A DNA stretch of 64,000 nucleotides from Sphingobium sp. KCTC 72723 (GCF_014280435.1 NZ_CP060388.1:4248001-4312000), one strand, 5' to 3'. Shown: positions 23,514 through 32,548, numbered from the stretch's first letter. Made by a program: numbers and translations. Notes: generated by a model from the letters alone, not told the origin.

Positions 23514-25432
23514 CATCGTCGCTGACCCTGATCGCGCTCTATGGCCTGCTGCTGGCGACCGTGCTGCTGACGCCCTATGCGTCGCTTTGCCTTGGCGCGC
23601 GGCTGGAACGGCACTGGTCGCCGGTCTGGATCGGGATATGTGCGGTGATGATGGCGGGTGCGCTGGCGCTGACGATCGCGCGCGATGGCAAGGTGCTGCT
23701 GCTCTGCGCCTTCCTGTTGTTGCCGCTCATCGGCCTTGGCATGGGCGCGCTGCTGGGCGGGATGGCGGCGATATTGCTGTTCGTCACGGTGACATGGTGG
23801 ACGGCCGACCTGCAACTGGGTCCGGTGGCGGGCAGCATCTTTGTCCTGCTGGCGCTGTGGGCCGGGCTGCTGGCACGGCGGGGCGGGCGGCCTTCGCCCG
23901 ATATTGCCCTGCGCTGGCCGGTGCTGCTGTGCGTCCTCATCGGCCTTGGCGCCGGGCTTTTGACGGCGCCGTTCGAATCGACCGACCCGATCCTGTCGGC
24001 CTGGCATCACTGGAGCGCCTATCTGTCGCCGGTGGAAGCATGGCGGGGCGGGGGCGTTCCTTATCGCGACTTTCCGATTCAATATGGGCTTGGCCCGACC
24101 GCTTTGCTGAAAGCGGCGTGCGGCAATGATTGCTGGCGCGGGCTATATTGGACGGCGATCAGCGCCAATGCGCTCTATTTCGCGGTGCTTGCCGGGTGCG
24201 TGCTGATCCTGACCATCGGGGCGTCGCGCGGGCTGCGGTGGCTGGGGCTGGTCGCGCTGTTTTGCGCCTGCTTCATCTGGACCGGCTATCCCGTGCAATT
24301 TGCCGGGCCAGCAATGACGCCGTCGGTCGCGGGGCTGCGCTTCATGTCGATCGCTGCCTTGTTGCTGCACATTCTGCGGGCCGAACATCGTGATGCGCCG
24401 CGTGACCGGGTGGGGCATGGCATCTGGCTGATCAGCCTGTTCTGGTCGGTCGAAGCGGGTCTGTTCGCCACGATATTATGGTGGCCCTATCTTGCGTTGC
24501 GTGCTGCCGGGGCGGCGCAGGGCGGGCGTGGCATCATGGTCGCACTGTTGCGCATCGTGGCGCAGGGGGCGTGTGCGCTGGCGATCGGGGTGTCGGCGCT
24601 TGTCCTGACATTATGGCTGGTGTCGGAAGGCGGCATCACCGCAACGGACTTTTTCGCCTATGTCCAGCATCCGCCCGGAACACGGCCGGTCAATGGCACA
24701 GGCACGATCTGGATCGCGCTGGCGTCGGTCGCGCTGGCGCTGCCGTTGCTGGCGCGACAGGGATATTCGGCGCGCGGCCGGTCGCTTTATGCCTGCATCA
24801 CTGCCTTCGTCGTGGCCGGAACCTATTATATCAGCCGCAGCCACGACAATAATATCCTCAATCTCTTTCCGCTGCTGGTCCTGCTGCTGCTGGCGATCGC
24901 CGCGAACCGGAAGGACAGTGGTGATGCTTCGCCCGGTTTTGCGGGCGGTTTCGTCATCGTCACGCTGGCGGCCATGGTCGCGTTCGTGGCGACATTCAAT
25001 TTCGGGCCTTGGCGCGAAGGCATTGCGCGGACCGGATTGCTGACGGTCGGGCCGGATCGGCTGCTGGCGCATCTGACGCCCCGGCGGGGCGACATTCCCG
25101 TCGTGACGCCACCCGATGGCGTCGCGGGCCTGGACTATCTGCGCGCGCGCAATGCGGGGATGGTGGTCCTGTTCGACAGCCGCAACGTCATGCCCAGGGG
25201 ACCGGGCGGGACGGCATGGACCGGGGTCAACAGCATCGCCAATTTCGCGCCTTTGCCGCGCCCAATGATCCTGCACTATATGGCACGCGGAGCCACGGCC
25301 TATCGTCGGCCGGGCTGGATATTGGCCGACGCGGCGCATCGCGACTGGGTGCGCGATTTCCAGAGCGTCTATGCCATCGGGGAGCAGCACCGCTTTGGCA
25401 GCTATACCGCTTATTATATGGTGCCGCGCTAA
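23510..25432 (+). CDS. Polytopic membrane protein with periplasmic tail, possible GT-C-type glycosyltransferase
   Basis: A 640-aa protein, last of the sugar operon, overlapping the previous gene by 4 nt. At least eleven hydrophobic segments are seen, starting LTLIALYGLLLATVLLTPYA. A loop reads HHWSAYLSPVEAWRGGGVPY followed by RDFPIQYGLG, a pattern common in uncharacterised polysaccharide GT-C-like proteins. The last about 130 residues form a soluble tail (from LLTVGPDRLLAHLTPRRGD). Function is inferred from context: transfer or polymerisation of the lipid-linked sugar. It shares general plan but no obvious sequence identity with the preceding protein. Confidence 0.7.
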   Translation: MTSSLTLIALYGLLLATVLLTPYASLCLGARLERHWSPVWIGICAVMMAGALALTIARDGKVLLLCAFLLLPLIGLGMGALLGGMAAILLFVTVTWWTADLQLGPVAGSIFVLLALWAGLLARRGGRPSPDIALRWPVLLCVLIGLGAGLLTAPFESTDPILSAWHHWSAYLSPVEAWRGGGVPYRDFPIQYGLGPTALLKAACGNDCWRGLYWTAISANALYFAVLAGCVLILTIGASRGLRWLGLVALFCACFIWTGYPVQFAGPAMTPSVAGLRFMSIAALLLHILRAEHRDAPRDRVGHGIWLISLFWSVEAGLFATILWWPYLALRAAGAAQGGRGIMVALLRIVAQGACALAIGVSALVLTLWLVSEGGITATDFFAYVQHPPGTRPVNGTGTIWIALASVALALPLLARQGYSARGRSLYACITAFVVAGTYYISRSHDNNILNLFPLLVLLLLAIAANRKDSGDASPGFAGGFVIVTLAAMVAFVATFNFGPWREGIARTGLLTVGPDRLLAHLTPRRGDIPVVTPPDGVAGLDYLRARNAGMVVLFDSRNVMPRGPGGTAWTGVNSIANFAPLPRPMILHYMARGATAYRRPGWILADAAHRDWVRDFQSVYAIGEQHRFGSYTAYYMVPR

Positions 25433-25590
25433 AACGGATTGCGATTGCCCTGCGGCACCGACGCGCCAAAATCCGCACGCACCATGTTGACGACGCGGCC
25501 ATCGTCGTGGCATTGGGCGAGCGTCCGATAGGCCGGAAGCGCAAAACGCCCGGTCGAATATCAGGCTCTACGGCACCAGGCCGTTGAAAT

Positions 25591-25664
25591 GCGGGTATAG
25601 CTCAATGGTAGAGCACTAGCCTTCCAAGCTTGTGATGCGGGTTCGATCCCCGCTACCCGCTCCA
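25591..25664 (+). tRNA. tRNA-Gly (anticodon TCC)
   Basis: Acceptor arms GCGGGTA and TACCCGC pair perfectly. D arm GCTC/GAGC, anticodon loop CTTCCAA (anticodon TCC), T arm GCGGG-TTCGATC-CCCGC, discriminator T and encoded CCA end. The anticodon stem CTAGC/GCTTG has a U-U mismatch at its second pair. It lies between the end of the sugar operon and a LacI regulator gene; no integrase is nearby. Confidence 0.96.
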
Positions 25665-25687
25665 GCCCTCACCACGACCCAGGCTAT

Positions 25688-26671
25688 TCACACCGGCCCG
25701 GAACTGCCGCGTTCGATCAGGGTGAACAGGAATTCGGGCGCTTCGATCGGGCCGTTGGCCAGCGCGTCGATGACGGATCGGCCCATATCCTCCAACGGCT
25801 GGCGCACGGTCGTCAGCGGGGGCCAGGATGTGGGGCTGGCGGGGGTGTCGTCAAAGCCGACCACGGACAGATCGTCCGGCACGCGCAGGCCGATGCGATG
25901 CGCCAGCGTCAGCACGCCCAACGCCATGTCGTCATTGGTGGCAAAGATGGCGCTGGGGGGATGAGGCAAGGCCAGCAGCGCTTCGCCAGCGGTGATGCCC
26001 GACGCGAAATCGAAGTCGCCACCCACGAAATATTGTTCGTCGATCGCGATCTGCGCGGCGGTCAGTCCGTCGCGAAACCCCTCCACCCGGCGCAGCGCGG
26101 CGCGGTGGGAGGCGGGCGGGGTGATGACGCCGATGCGACGGTGGCCAAGGCCCAGCAGATGATCGGCGACCATGCGCCCGGCGGCGCGTTCGGGCGTGTG
26201 GATGGTAAAGCCCGCCGCGACCACCGACCCGGCGATGCGCGCGCAGGGCAGGCCAAGCTGTGCGATGCGCGCCAGCAGCGCTTCGTCATCGGCCAGCGGT
26301 GGCACCAGCAATATGCCGTCGGGGCGCAGCGCCGCGACCAGTCGGTCCAGCACTTCGAAACATTCCTCGCCACTCGGCGATATGGGTTCGACCACCAGAT
26401 GATAGCCAAGGTCGCGGCAACGCGCCGCTGCGCCGCACTGGATGCCGCTGGTATAGCCGGGTGCGGGATTGCTGTAGAGATAGGCGATCATGAAGGACCG
26501 CCCGCCCGCCAGCCGCCGTGCCGACTGGTTGGGGCGATACCCCAATTGGTCGATCGCCGCCTGCACCCGGCCGCGCAGGTCGGGGCTGACATTGCTTGCC
26601 TTGTTGACGACGCGCGATACCGTCTTGATCGAAACCTGGGCCAGGGCAGCGACGTCGTGGATGCTCGTCAT
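25688..26671 (-). CDS. LacI-family transcriptional regulator
   Basis: A 327-aa repressor. The LacI HTH spans residues 1-50 (IHDVAALAQVSIKTVSRVVN then VQAAIDQLGYRPNQSARRLA with the hinge helix). The periplasmic-binding-like effector domain follows, including PSAIFATNDDMALGVLTLA and DLSVVGFDDTPAS, the usual closing motifs. Such regulators sense sugars. No sugar catabolic operon adjoins it, so the target is unknown. It is divergent from the DUF4169 gene, with 126 bp between them. Confidence 0.9.
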   Translation of the reverse strand: MTSIHDVAALAQVSIKTVSRVVNKASNVSPDLRGRVQAAIDQLGYRPNQSARRLAGGRSFMIAYLYSNPAPGYTSGIQCGAAARCRDLGYHLVVEPISPSGEECFEVLDRLVAALRPDGILLVPPLADDEALLARIAQLGLPCARIAGSVVAAGFTIHTPERAAGRMVADHLLGLGHRRIGVITPPASHRAALRRVEGFRDGLTAAQIAIDEQYFVGGDFDFASGITAGEALLALPHPPSAIFATNDDMALGVLTLAHRIGLRVPDDLSVVGFDDTPASPTSWPPLTTVRQPLEDMGRSVIDALANGPIEAPEFLFTLIERGSSGPV

Positions 26672-26797
26672 GGGGTGGATCGGCTCGCAACTAAGGGGAC
26701 AGGGCTGTCATGGGAGGGGAAGGCGGCGCTTGGCAAGACGCCATTGTCGCAATTATGAAGCAATGATCGGGCGGGATGGACAGGGAAGGGCAGGCAA

Positions 26798-27001
26798 ATG
26801 GGTGATGTCGTCAATTTGACGCAAGCGCGCAAGGCCAGGGGCAGGGCGGACAAGGCACGCATGGCGGACGCCAATCGCGCTAAATTCGGGCGCAGCAAGA
26901 CGCAGCGTCTGGCCGATGAAGCGGCGAAGGAAAAGCAGGCTTTGATCGTCGATGGGGCTTTCCGGGAAAGTCGCGGTGAAGATGATCGGCAGCCTGAATA
27001 A
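26798..27001 (+). CDS. DUF4169 family protein
   Basis: A 67-aa, highly charged, helical protein starting MGDVVNLTQARKARGRADKA and continuing NRAKFGRSKTQRLADEAAKE, the DUF4169 pattern common in alphaproteobacteria. No membrane segment or catalytic motif. GGAAGGGCAGGCAA precedes the ATG as ribosome binding site. Function unknown. The gene's usual partner in other genomes, a ribbon-helix-helix protein, is not seen here. Confidence 0.85.
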   Translation: MGDVVNLTQARKARGRADKARMADANRAKFGRSKTQRLADEAAKEKQALIVDGAFRESRGEDDRQPE

Positions 27002-27029
27002 GAAATTATGGCGCTATCTGTAAATATGA

Positions 27030-27049
27030 CATTCATCTGAAAATGAATG
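27030..27049. promoter_or_regulatory. AT-rich inverted repeat between DUF4169 and secreted-protein genes
   Basis: Perfect CATTCAT-CTGAAA-ATGAATG, about 100 bp before the next start codon and 29 bp after the DUF4169 stop. It lacks a T-run, so an operator is as likely as a terminator. Confidence 0.3.
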
Positions 27050-27151
27050 ATCATTAATCTTGATCGTTCCATCGCTCCTTGCCAACCATTCGTCGCGAAA
27101 TATGACAAGGTGTTGCAGTCGATTGACCAGTTCGACTGTTGATCCTTCACT

Positions 27152-28102
27152 ATGACTGAACATATTCGCAATATCCGCCCCGCCAGGGCCGCGATCGCCG
27201 CTGTTCTGGCTTTGAGTGCAACCCCTGTGCTGGCGCAGGTCGCCGCGCCGCCCACGATAGCGCCGACCATCGCGCCCGCCGTGCCGGATACGCCCGCGCC
27301 GACGGTCGCATCGCCGACGGCACCTGCGTTCGCGGTTAGCCAGCCGGTCGTGCAGCAGACGGCTTCGGTCGAAGACCGCCGCGCCGCATCCATTGCAGCG
27401 GCAGAGGCCGAAGCAGCCACGAAAGCGGCTGCGCCTGTAGCGCCCCGCGTCGTCCGCCCCCGTGCCGTCGAACGCATGGCTGCGCCCGTTGCAGCCGTTG
27501 CCGCACCGATTGCAGCGATGCCCGTGACGCCGTCACCCGTTGTTGCGCCCGAACCTGTCGTCGCGCCAGCACCCGCCGTGACGGAAGCTGCACCCGCGCC
27601 GGTAAGTCAGGCGGTCGCACGCACCGACGATGCCCTGCTGTGGGCCATGGGTGGATCGGCGCTGCTGCTGCTGGGCCTTGGCGGCGCTGCCATGGCGCGC
27701 CGCCGCCGTCCGACAGAAGCGATCGAGGAACGCGAAACCTTCATCGAACCCGCAGTTGCACCTGTCGGAGTTACGCCCGTCGTAGCTGCGCCCGTGGTGG
27801 TTCCGGTTGCGCGCCCCGCCTTTGCTACCGCTCCGTCCGCGTCGCATGAAGATGCCACGCTGGCCGCAATGGTCGCTGCGCCGCCGAGCGAGGATAATCC
27901 GTTCCTCACCCATGCCAAGCGTCTGCGCCGCGCCCGCATATTGCTGGCGCAGCGGGAGGCCGGTCATGCGCCGGTGATGACGCAGGCGCAAAGTCAGGCA
28001 CAAATTGCAACGCCCGCGCCCGCGATGGACCGCAGCCAGACCGTCTACCGCTTCGGCGGGGAAGTCGCCCGTCCGGGCCTGTTGCGTCCACGCACCAGCT
28101 AG
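27152..28102 (+). CDS. Ala/Pro-rich exported membrane-anchored protein, unknown function
   Basis: A 316-aa protein. Residues 1-28 form a signal peptide (AAIAAVLALSATPVLAQ). Residues 29-160 are low-complexity Ala/Pro/Val (repeats such as VAAPIAAMPVTPSPVVAPEP), then one membrane span at about 170-190 (LLWAMGGSALLLLGLGGAAMARRRR), which with its basic end resembles a sortase-like or LPXTG-style C-terminal anchor but without the LPXTG box. About 125 residues follow inside, including DNPFLTHAKRLRRARILLAQRE. I do not recognise a family; composition dominates the sequence. A strong terminator follows 30 bp after the stop. Confidence 0.75.
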   Translation: MTEHIRNIRPARAAIAAVLALSATPVLAQVAAPPTIAPTIAPAVPDTPAPTVASPTAPAFAVSQPVVQQTASVEDRRAASIAAAEAEAATKAAAPVAPRVVRPRAVERMAAPVAAVAAPIAAMPVTPSPVVAPEPVVAPAPAVTEAAPAPVSQAVARTDDALLWAMGGSALLLLGLGGAAMARRRRPTEAIEERETFIEPAVAPVGVTPVVAAPVVVPVARPAFATAPSASHEDATLAAMVAAPPSEDNPFLTHAKRLRRARILLAQREAGHAPVMTQAQSQAQIATPAPAMDRSQTVYRFGGEVARPGLLRPRTS

Positions 28103-28132
28103 GCCGCTGCGCAATCCGCGCCCAATGACTCC

Positions 28133-28168
28133 GAAGGGGACGCAAGCCTTGGTGCCTGCGTCCCCTTC
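28133..28168 (+). terminator. Terminator after the Ala/Pro-rich protein gene
   Basis: Perfect 12-bp arms GAAGGGGACGCA / TGCGTCCCCTTC with a 12-nt loop, followed by TTGTC. The tail is weakly T-rich, but position and stem strength support termination. Confidence 0.7.
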
Positions 28169-28276
28169 TTGTCGGGACATCCGGCTTCTTGCGCTGATCC
28201 GGTTGCGCTTTTACCCCCTGACTGATACCGGCGCGCGCATATCCGCGCCCTCACCTTGCGAAAGAGTCGCTTCATC

Positions 28277-29494
28277 ATGTCAGACAAGATCAACCGCATC
28301 GTCCTTGCCTTTTCCGGTGGCCTCGACACCAGCGTGATCCTGAAATGGCTGCAACAAACCTATCAGTGCGAAGTCGTGACCTTCACGGCCGATCTGGGGC
28401 AGGGTGAAGAACTGGAACCCGCACGGGCCAAGGCGCGGCTGATGGGGGTCAAGGAAGAACATATCTTCATCGACGACCTGCGCGAAGAATTCGTGAAGGA
28501 CTATGTATTCCCGATGATGCGCAGCAATGCGCTGTATGAAGGGCTGTATCTGCTCGGCACGTCGATCGCCCGGCCGCTGATCGCCAAGCGCCAGATCGAA
28601 ATCGCGAAAATGGTAGGGGCCGACGCCGTATCGCACGGCGCGACTGGCAAGGGGAATGATCAGGTCCGCTTCGAATTGGGCTATTATGCCCTGTCACCCG
28701 ACATCAAGGTGATTGCGCCCTGGCGCGAATGGGATCTGACCAGCCGCACCCGACTGATCGAATTTGCCGAACAAAACCAGATTCCCATCGCCAAGGACAA
28801 GCGCGGCGAATCGCCTTTCTCGACCGATGCGAACATGCTGCACACCTCGTCCGAGGGCAAAGTGCTGGAAGATCCGTGGGATGAAGTCCCCGACTATGTC
28901 TATTCGCGCACCGTCAACCCGGAGGACGCGCCCGACGCGCCCGAATATATCACCATCGATTTCGAACGCGGCGATGGCGTGGCGATCAATGGCGTGGGCA
29001 TGTCGCCCGCGACGTTGCTCGAAACGCTCAACGAATATGGCCGCAAACATGGCATTGGCCGGCTCGATCTGGTCGAAAACCGCTTCGTGGGCATGAAGTC
29101 GCGCGGCATGTATGAAACGCCGGGCGGCACCATCTATCATCTGGCCCATCGCGGCATCGAGCAGGTGACGCTGGATCGCGGCGCGGCGCATCTGAAGGAT
29201 GAACTGGCTCCCAAATATGCCGAGCTGATCTACAACGGCTTCTGGTTCTCGCCAGAGCGCGAGATGTTGCAGGCCGCGATCGACCATAGCCAGGAAAAGG
29301 TCACCGGCACGGTCCGGCTCAAGCTGTACAAAGGCGGAGTCTATATCGTCGGGCGCAAATCGCCTTATTCGCTCTACAGCGAAAAGGTCGTGACGTTCGA
29401 GGATGACGCCGGTGCCTATGACCAGCGCGACGCGGCAGGCTTCATCAAACTGAATGCCCTGCGCCTGCGGTTGCTGGGGCGGCGGGATCGGTAA
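28277..29494 (+). CDS. argG: Argininosuccinate synthase
   Basis: A 405-aa cytoplasmic enzyme that joins citrulline and aspartate with ATP in arginine synthesis. The ATP pyrophosphatase P-loop is [18 protein letters not shown] (residues 7-24). [19 protein letters not shown] and the citrulline/aspartate binding region [13 protein letters not shown] are also present. Length is standard for type I ArgG (about 400 aa). ATG 28277 was taken over 28256 because the family starts 5-10 residues before the P-loop. A 16-bp perfect palindrome follows the stop by 4 bp. No other arg genes are in the window. Confidence 0.97.
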   Translation: MSDKINRIVLAFSGGLDTSVILKWLQQTYQCEVVTFTADLGQGEELEPARAKARLMGVKEEHIFIDDLREEFVKDYVFPMMRSNALYEGLYLLGTSIARPLIAKRQIEIAKMVGADAVSHGATGKGNDQVRFELGYYALSPDIKVIAPWREWDLTSRTRLIEFAEQNQIPIAKDKRGESPFSTDANMLHTSSEGKVLEDPWDEVPDYVYSRTVNPEDAPDAPEYITIDFERGDGVAINGVGMSPATLLETLNEYGRKHGIGRLDLVENRFVGMKSRGMYETPGGTIYHLAHRGIEQVTLDRGAAHLKDELAPKYAELIYNGFWFSPEREMLQAAIDHSQEKVTGTVRLKLYKGGVYIVGRKSPYSLYSEKVVTFEDDAGAYDQRDAAGFIKLNALRLRLLGRRDR

Positions 29495-29498
29495 GCCC

Positions 29499-29534
29499 CA
29501 TCCGTCATGCCAGCATTCGCTGGCATGACGGATG
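29499..29534. repeat. Perfect 16-bp-arm palindrome after argG (REP-related)
   Basis: CATCCGTCATGCCAGC-ATTC-GCTGGCATGACGGATG. The core GTCATGCCAGC / GCTGGCAT is the same as in the REP elements at 1661 and 1807. It could serve as the argG terminator, but no T-run follows. Confidence 0.8.
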
Positions 29535-29655
29535 CAGGTTACAAATTGCGACAGTTTCCCCGTTGCGCTGACACAGTTGCAGGACAAGTCTGGCCGATAA
29601 GCATCTTCAAGGACGGCGACGCCGTTCGTGACAGACACTTGGAAGGAAACAGGAC

Positions 29656-30315
29656 ATGATCCGCAAATTTTTCGGCACGGTGGCGCTGGGTTCGTTGTTC
29701 GTCGGTGGCCTTGCCGCATCGCACCTCGCCTTTGCCCAGCCCGGTCCCGGCGCTGCTCCCGGCCCGCGTGGCGGCATGATGCAACAGGCCGACACGAACC
29801 AGGACGGCAAGATCAGCAAGGCGGAACTGACCGCCGCGCTCGAAGGCCGCTTTGCGAAGATGGACGTCGACAAGGACGGCAAGCTGACCCAGCAGGATCG
29901 CGATGCGATGAAGGCTCAGCGGATGGACAATCGCTTTGCCAGGCTGGACGCCGACAAAAATGGTCAGGTCAGCAAAACGGAGTTCACAGCCGCCCATGAA
30001 GCCCGCGCCGACAAGCGCGCCGAACGCCGCGCCGAAGCGGGCAAGCCCGGTGAGCGCGAAGGGCGCGGCTGGGGCGGACGTCGCCATCATCGCGGTCCCG
30101 GCAAGGGCGGCATGATGATGGGCGGTCCGCGCGGCGAAGCGAACAAGGACGGCACCGTCACCAAGGCCGAGTTCATGGCCGGACCGCTGGCGATGTTTGC
30201 CAAGGCCGACACCAACAAGGATGGCAGCGTGAGCGCCGAGGAAATGAAGGCAGGCCGTGAAGCGATGCGCGGCGCGTGGAAGGACCGCAAGGCTCCCCCG
30301 CCGCCCGCAGGTTGA
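29656..30315 (+). CDS. Secreted EF-hand calcium-binding protein
   Basis: A 219-aa exported protein. Signal peptide at residues 1-26 (LGSLFVGGLAASHLAFAQ). Five EF-hand loops are visible: DTNQDGKISKAE, DVDKDGKLTQQD, DADKNGQVSKTE, EANKDGTVTKAE (first position Glu, so weaker) and DTNKDGSVSAEE. A Lys/Arg/Gly-rich middle with GRGWGGRRHHRGPGKGG separates the third and fourth. Predicted periplasmic calcium sensor or buffer. A terminator separates it from the downstream two-component genes. Confidence 0.9.
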   Translation: MIRKFFGTVALGSLFVGGLAASHLAFAQPGPGAAPGPRGGMMQQADTNQDGKISKAELTAALEGRFAKMDVDKDGKLTQQDRDAMKAQRMDNRFARLDADKNGQVSKTEFTAAHEARADKRAERRAEAGKPGEREGRGWGGRRHHRGPGKGGMMMGGPRGEANKDGTVTKAEFMAGPLAMFAKADTNKDGSVSAEEMKAGREAMRGAWKDRKAPPPPAG

Positions 30316-30382
30316 TCCTGCTCTCCCGTTCGCGGCCCGGCCCGATCATCCCCCCGATCCCTGAACCGGGCCGCGCATAACT

Positions 30383-30428
30383 GGAAGGGCGAAGGCTGCC
30401 CCCTTGCCTTCGCCCTTCCAACCTTTCT
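30383..30428 (+). terminator. Terminator after EF-hand gene
   Basis: Perfect 13-bp arms GGAAGGGCGAAGG / CCTTCGCCCTTCC with an 11-nt loop, followed by AACCTTTCTT. Lies between the EF-hand gene and the response-regulator gene. Confidence 0.75.
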
Positions 30429-30450
30429 TCAGCCGTGACAGACAGGCGCA

Positions 30451-31170
30451 ATGAGCGATAAACCCCATCTCCTGCTCGTCGATGACGAGCGTTCGATCCG
30501 CGAGCCGCTGGCGCAGTATCTCTCCCGCAACGGCTTTCGCGTGACTGCCGTGGACAGTGCGGCGGATGCGCGGGTGCGGCTGAACGCCAATGCGATCGAC
30601 ATGGTGATCCTCGACATCATGATGCCGGGCGAGGACGGGCTGTCGCTGTGCCGCCATATCCGCGAAACGAGCGAGATTCCGGTCATCCTGCTGACCGCCC
30701 GCACCGAAGAAACCGACCGCATCGTCGGGCTTGAAATGGGCGCGGACGATTATGTGCTGAAACCCTTTTCTCCGCGCGAACTGGTCGCCCGTATCAAGGT
30801 GATCTTCCGCCGCGTCGCGACTGGCGGTCAGCGCGTCACCGCGCCCGATGGCGCGAATTACAGCTTTGCCGGCTGGCTCCTCAAGACGCAGGAACGCACG
30901 CTGGTGGACTCAGAGGGCGTGTCGCTGCCGCTGTCGACCGCCGAATATAATCTGATGCTGGCCTTTGCCACGCGCCCCAATTCGGTGTTGAGCCGCGACC
31001 AGTTGCTCGACATCACGCAGGGGCGCGAAGCCAATGCGTTCGACCGGGCGATCGACAACCAGATCAGCCGTTTGCGCAAGAAGATCGAGCCGGACCCCAA
31101 GAACCCGACGCTGATCAAGACCGTGTGGGGCGGCGGCTACACATTGTCGGCGGAAGTCCGCAAACTGTGA
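30451..31170 (+). CDS. OmpR-family response regulator
   Basis: A 239-aa regulator. The receiver domain has the acidic pair DD at residues 11-12, the phospho-acceptor D55 in MVILDIMMPGEDG, T83-type LLTARTEE and the Lys of VLKPFSPREL. A winged-helix DNA-binding domain fills residues 135-235 (LSTAEYNLMLAFATRPNSVL and IDNQISRLRKKIEPDP, ending TVWGGGYTL). It overlaps the kinase gene by 4 nt. This pair resembles OmpR/EnvZ-like systems of sphingomonads; the signal is unknown. Confidence 0.93.
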   Translation: MSDKPHLLLVDDERSIREPLAQYLSRNGFRVTAVDSAADARVRLNANAIDMVILDIMMPGEDGLSLCRHIRETSEIPVILLTARTEETDRIVGLEMGADDYVLKPFSPRELVARIKVIFRRVATGGQRVTAPDGANYSFAGWLLKTQERTLVDSEGVSLPLSTAEYNLMLAFATRPNSVLSRDQLLDITQGREANAFDRAIDNQISRLRKKIEPDPKNPTLIKTVWGGGYTLSAEVRKL

Positions 31171-32510
31171 AGCGGTTTCGCTTGTGGCCGCAAAGCCTGG
31201 TCGGCCAGATCATCCTGCTCGTCGCGCTGGCGCTGTTCGTGGCGCAGGCGATCAATTTCGCTCTGCTCTATCGCGAACGGGTCCGGCTGGAGCTGACGGC
31301 CCAGACCGCGCCTGCGGTCTATCGCGTGGTCGATGCGCTCGACAACCGCCCCGACCGCCCCGGTCCCGACCGGATGCGCGCGCGCTTCGTGCAGGGCGCG
31401 CCCCCGCTCGAAGGACAGCCGCGCCCGGACATCGAAAAGCGCGCGACGGCCATGTTCGAGGATATCGGCCTCACCATCCTGACCGTGCGCGTGGTGCAGC
31501 AGGATGCGGTGATGCCCATGCGCCGCTGGGAAAGGATGCGGATTCGCGCCGATGGCGCACGGCCCCATGACCATCGCGTCGCGGCGCTCACGCTGGCGGC
31601 GGAATATGAAACGGGCAAATGGGTGGTGGCGCAGGCGCGCACCGGCAACCGCGCGCCGCGCTATGGCGGCTGGCTGATCGGCCAGACGCTGATCCTCTAT
31701 GTCATCGTATTGTTGCCGCTGTTGTGGGTCGGGCGGCGGCTGGCGCGGCCATTGAAGCAACTGACCGGGTCGGCGCAGCAATTTGCCCGCACCGGCGCGG
31801 CCGATGCGGTGGACGAACGCGGGCCGGGCGACGTGCGTGACCTCACCATGGCGTTCAACGCCATGCGCGCGCGCATCATCGCGATGCTGGATGAGAAAGA
31901 CCGGATGCTGGGCGCGATCGGCCACGACCTGCGCACGCCGCTGGCGTCGTTGCGGGTGCGCGCCGAATCGGTCGAGGATGATGCAGAGCGCGCGCGCATG
32001 TCCGAAACGATCGACGAAATGAACCGGATGCTGGAGGATATCCTCTCGCTCGCCCGCGCCGGGCGCAGCACGGAAGCGGCACAGAAGGTCGATCTGGCGA
32101 GCCTGGCCGACGCGGTGGTGGAAGATTTCATCGAACTGGGGTCGCCCGTCGACATGACCGACAGCGACCGCGCCGTCGCCTTCGTCCGCCCCCAGCAGAT
32201 CCGCCGCGCGGTGCGCAACCTCATCGAAAACGCCGTCGTCTATGGCGATCGGGCGCATGTGTCGGTGGTGCATGGCGACGGCACGATCCGCATCATCGTG
32301 GCCGATGACGGGCCGGGCATTGCGCAGGACCGGATGGCCGAAATGCTCGAACCCTTCACGCGCCTGGAAGGATCACGCAATCGTGAGACGGGCGGGGCGG
32401 GCCTTGGCCTTGCGCTCGTCCGCGCGATCATGGCCGAACATCAGGGCGAACTGCGCCTGACGAACCGCCCGGAAGGCGGACTGGAAGCGAGCCTCGTGCT
32501 GCCGGTGTGA
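31167..32510 (+). CDS. Sensor histidine kinase
   Basis: A 447-aa inner-membrane kinase starting at GTG 31167 inside the regulator's stop region (GTGA). Two membrane spans: about residues 11-32 (IILLVALALFVAQAINFALL) and 171-190 (LILYVIVLLPLLWVG). The periplasmic sensor between them is rich in Arg/Pro and matches no fold I know. A HAMP region follows, then the phospho-acceptor His253 in IGHDLRTPLASLRVR. The ATPase domain shows NLIENAVVYG (N box), VADDGPGIAQDRM (G1) and GGAGLGLALVRAIM (G2). It phosphorylates the adjacent OmpR-type regulator. Confidence 0.93.
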   Translation: MKRFRLWPQSLVGQIILLVALALFVAQAINFALLYRERVRLELTAQTAPAVYRVVDALDNRPDRPGPDRMRARFVQGAPPLEGQPRPDIEKRATAMFEDIGLTILTVRVVQQDAVMPMRRWERMRIRADGARPHDHRVAALTLAAEYETGKWVVAQARTGNRAPRYGGWLIGQTLILYVIVLLPLLWVGRRLARPLKQLTGSAQQFARTGAADAVDERGPGDVRDLTMAFNAMRARIIAMLDEKDRMLGAIGHDLRTPLASLRVRAESVEDDAERARMSETIDEMNRMLEDILSLARAGRSTEAAQKVDLASLADAVVEDFIELGSPVDMTDSDRAVAFVRPQQIRRAVRNLIENAVVYGDRAHVSVVHGDGTIRIIVADDGPGIAQDRMAEMLEPFTRLEGSRNRETGGAGLGLALVRAIMAEHQGELRLTNRPEGGLEASLVLPV

Positions 32511-32524
32511 AGGGCGTGGTTGTT

Positions 32525-32548
32525 CCCCCTCCCGTTTACGGGAGGGGG
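32525..32548. terminator. GC-rich hairpin between convergent kinase and motB genes
   Basis: Perfect CCCCCTCCCG-TTTA-CGGGAGGGGG just after the kinase stop. A second, weaker hairpin (CCCCTC ... GAGGGG) occurs at 32621-32642, nearer motB. No T-run follows either, so Rho-independent termination is uncertain. Confidence 0.5.

Noticed and set aside
25591..25690. tRNA-Gly as an integration site of a genomic island
   Set aside because: No integrase, no repeat of the tRNA 3' end and no composition change nearby.
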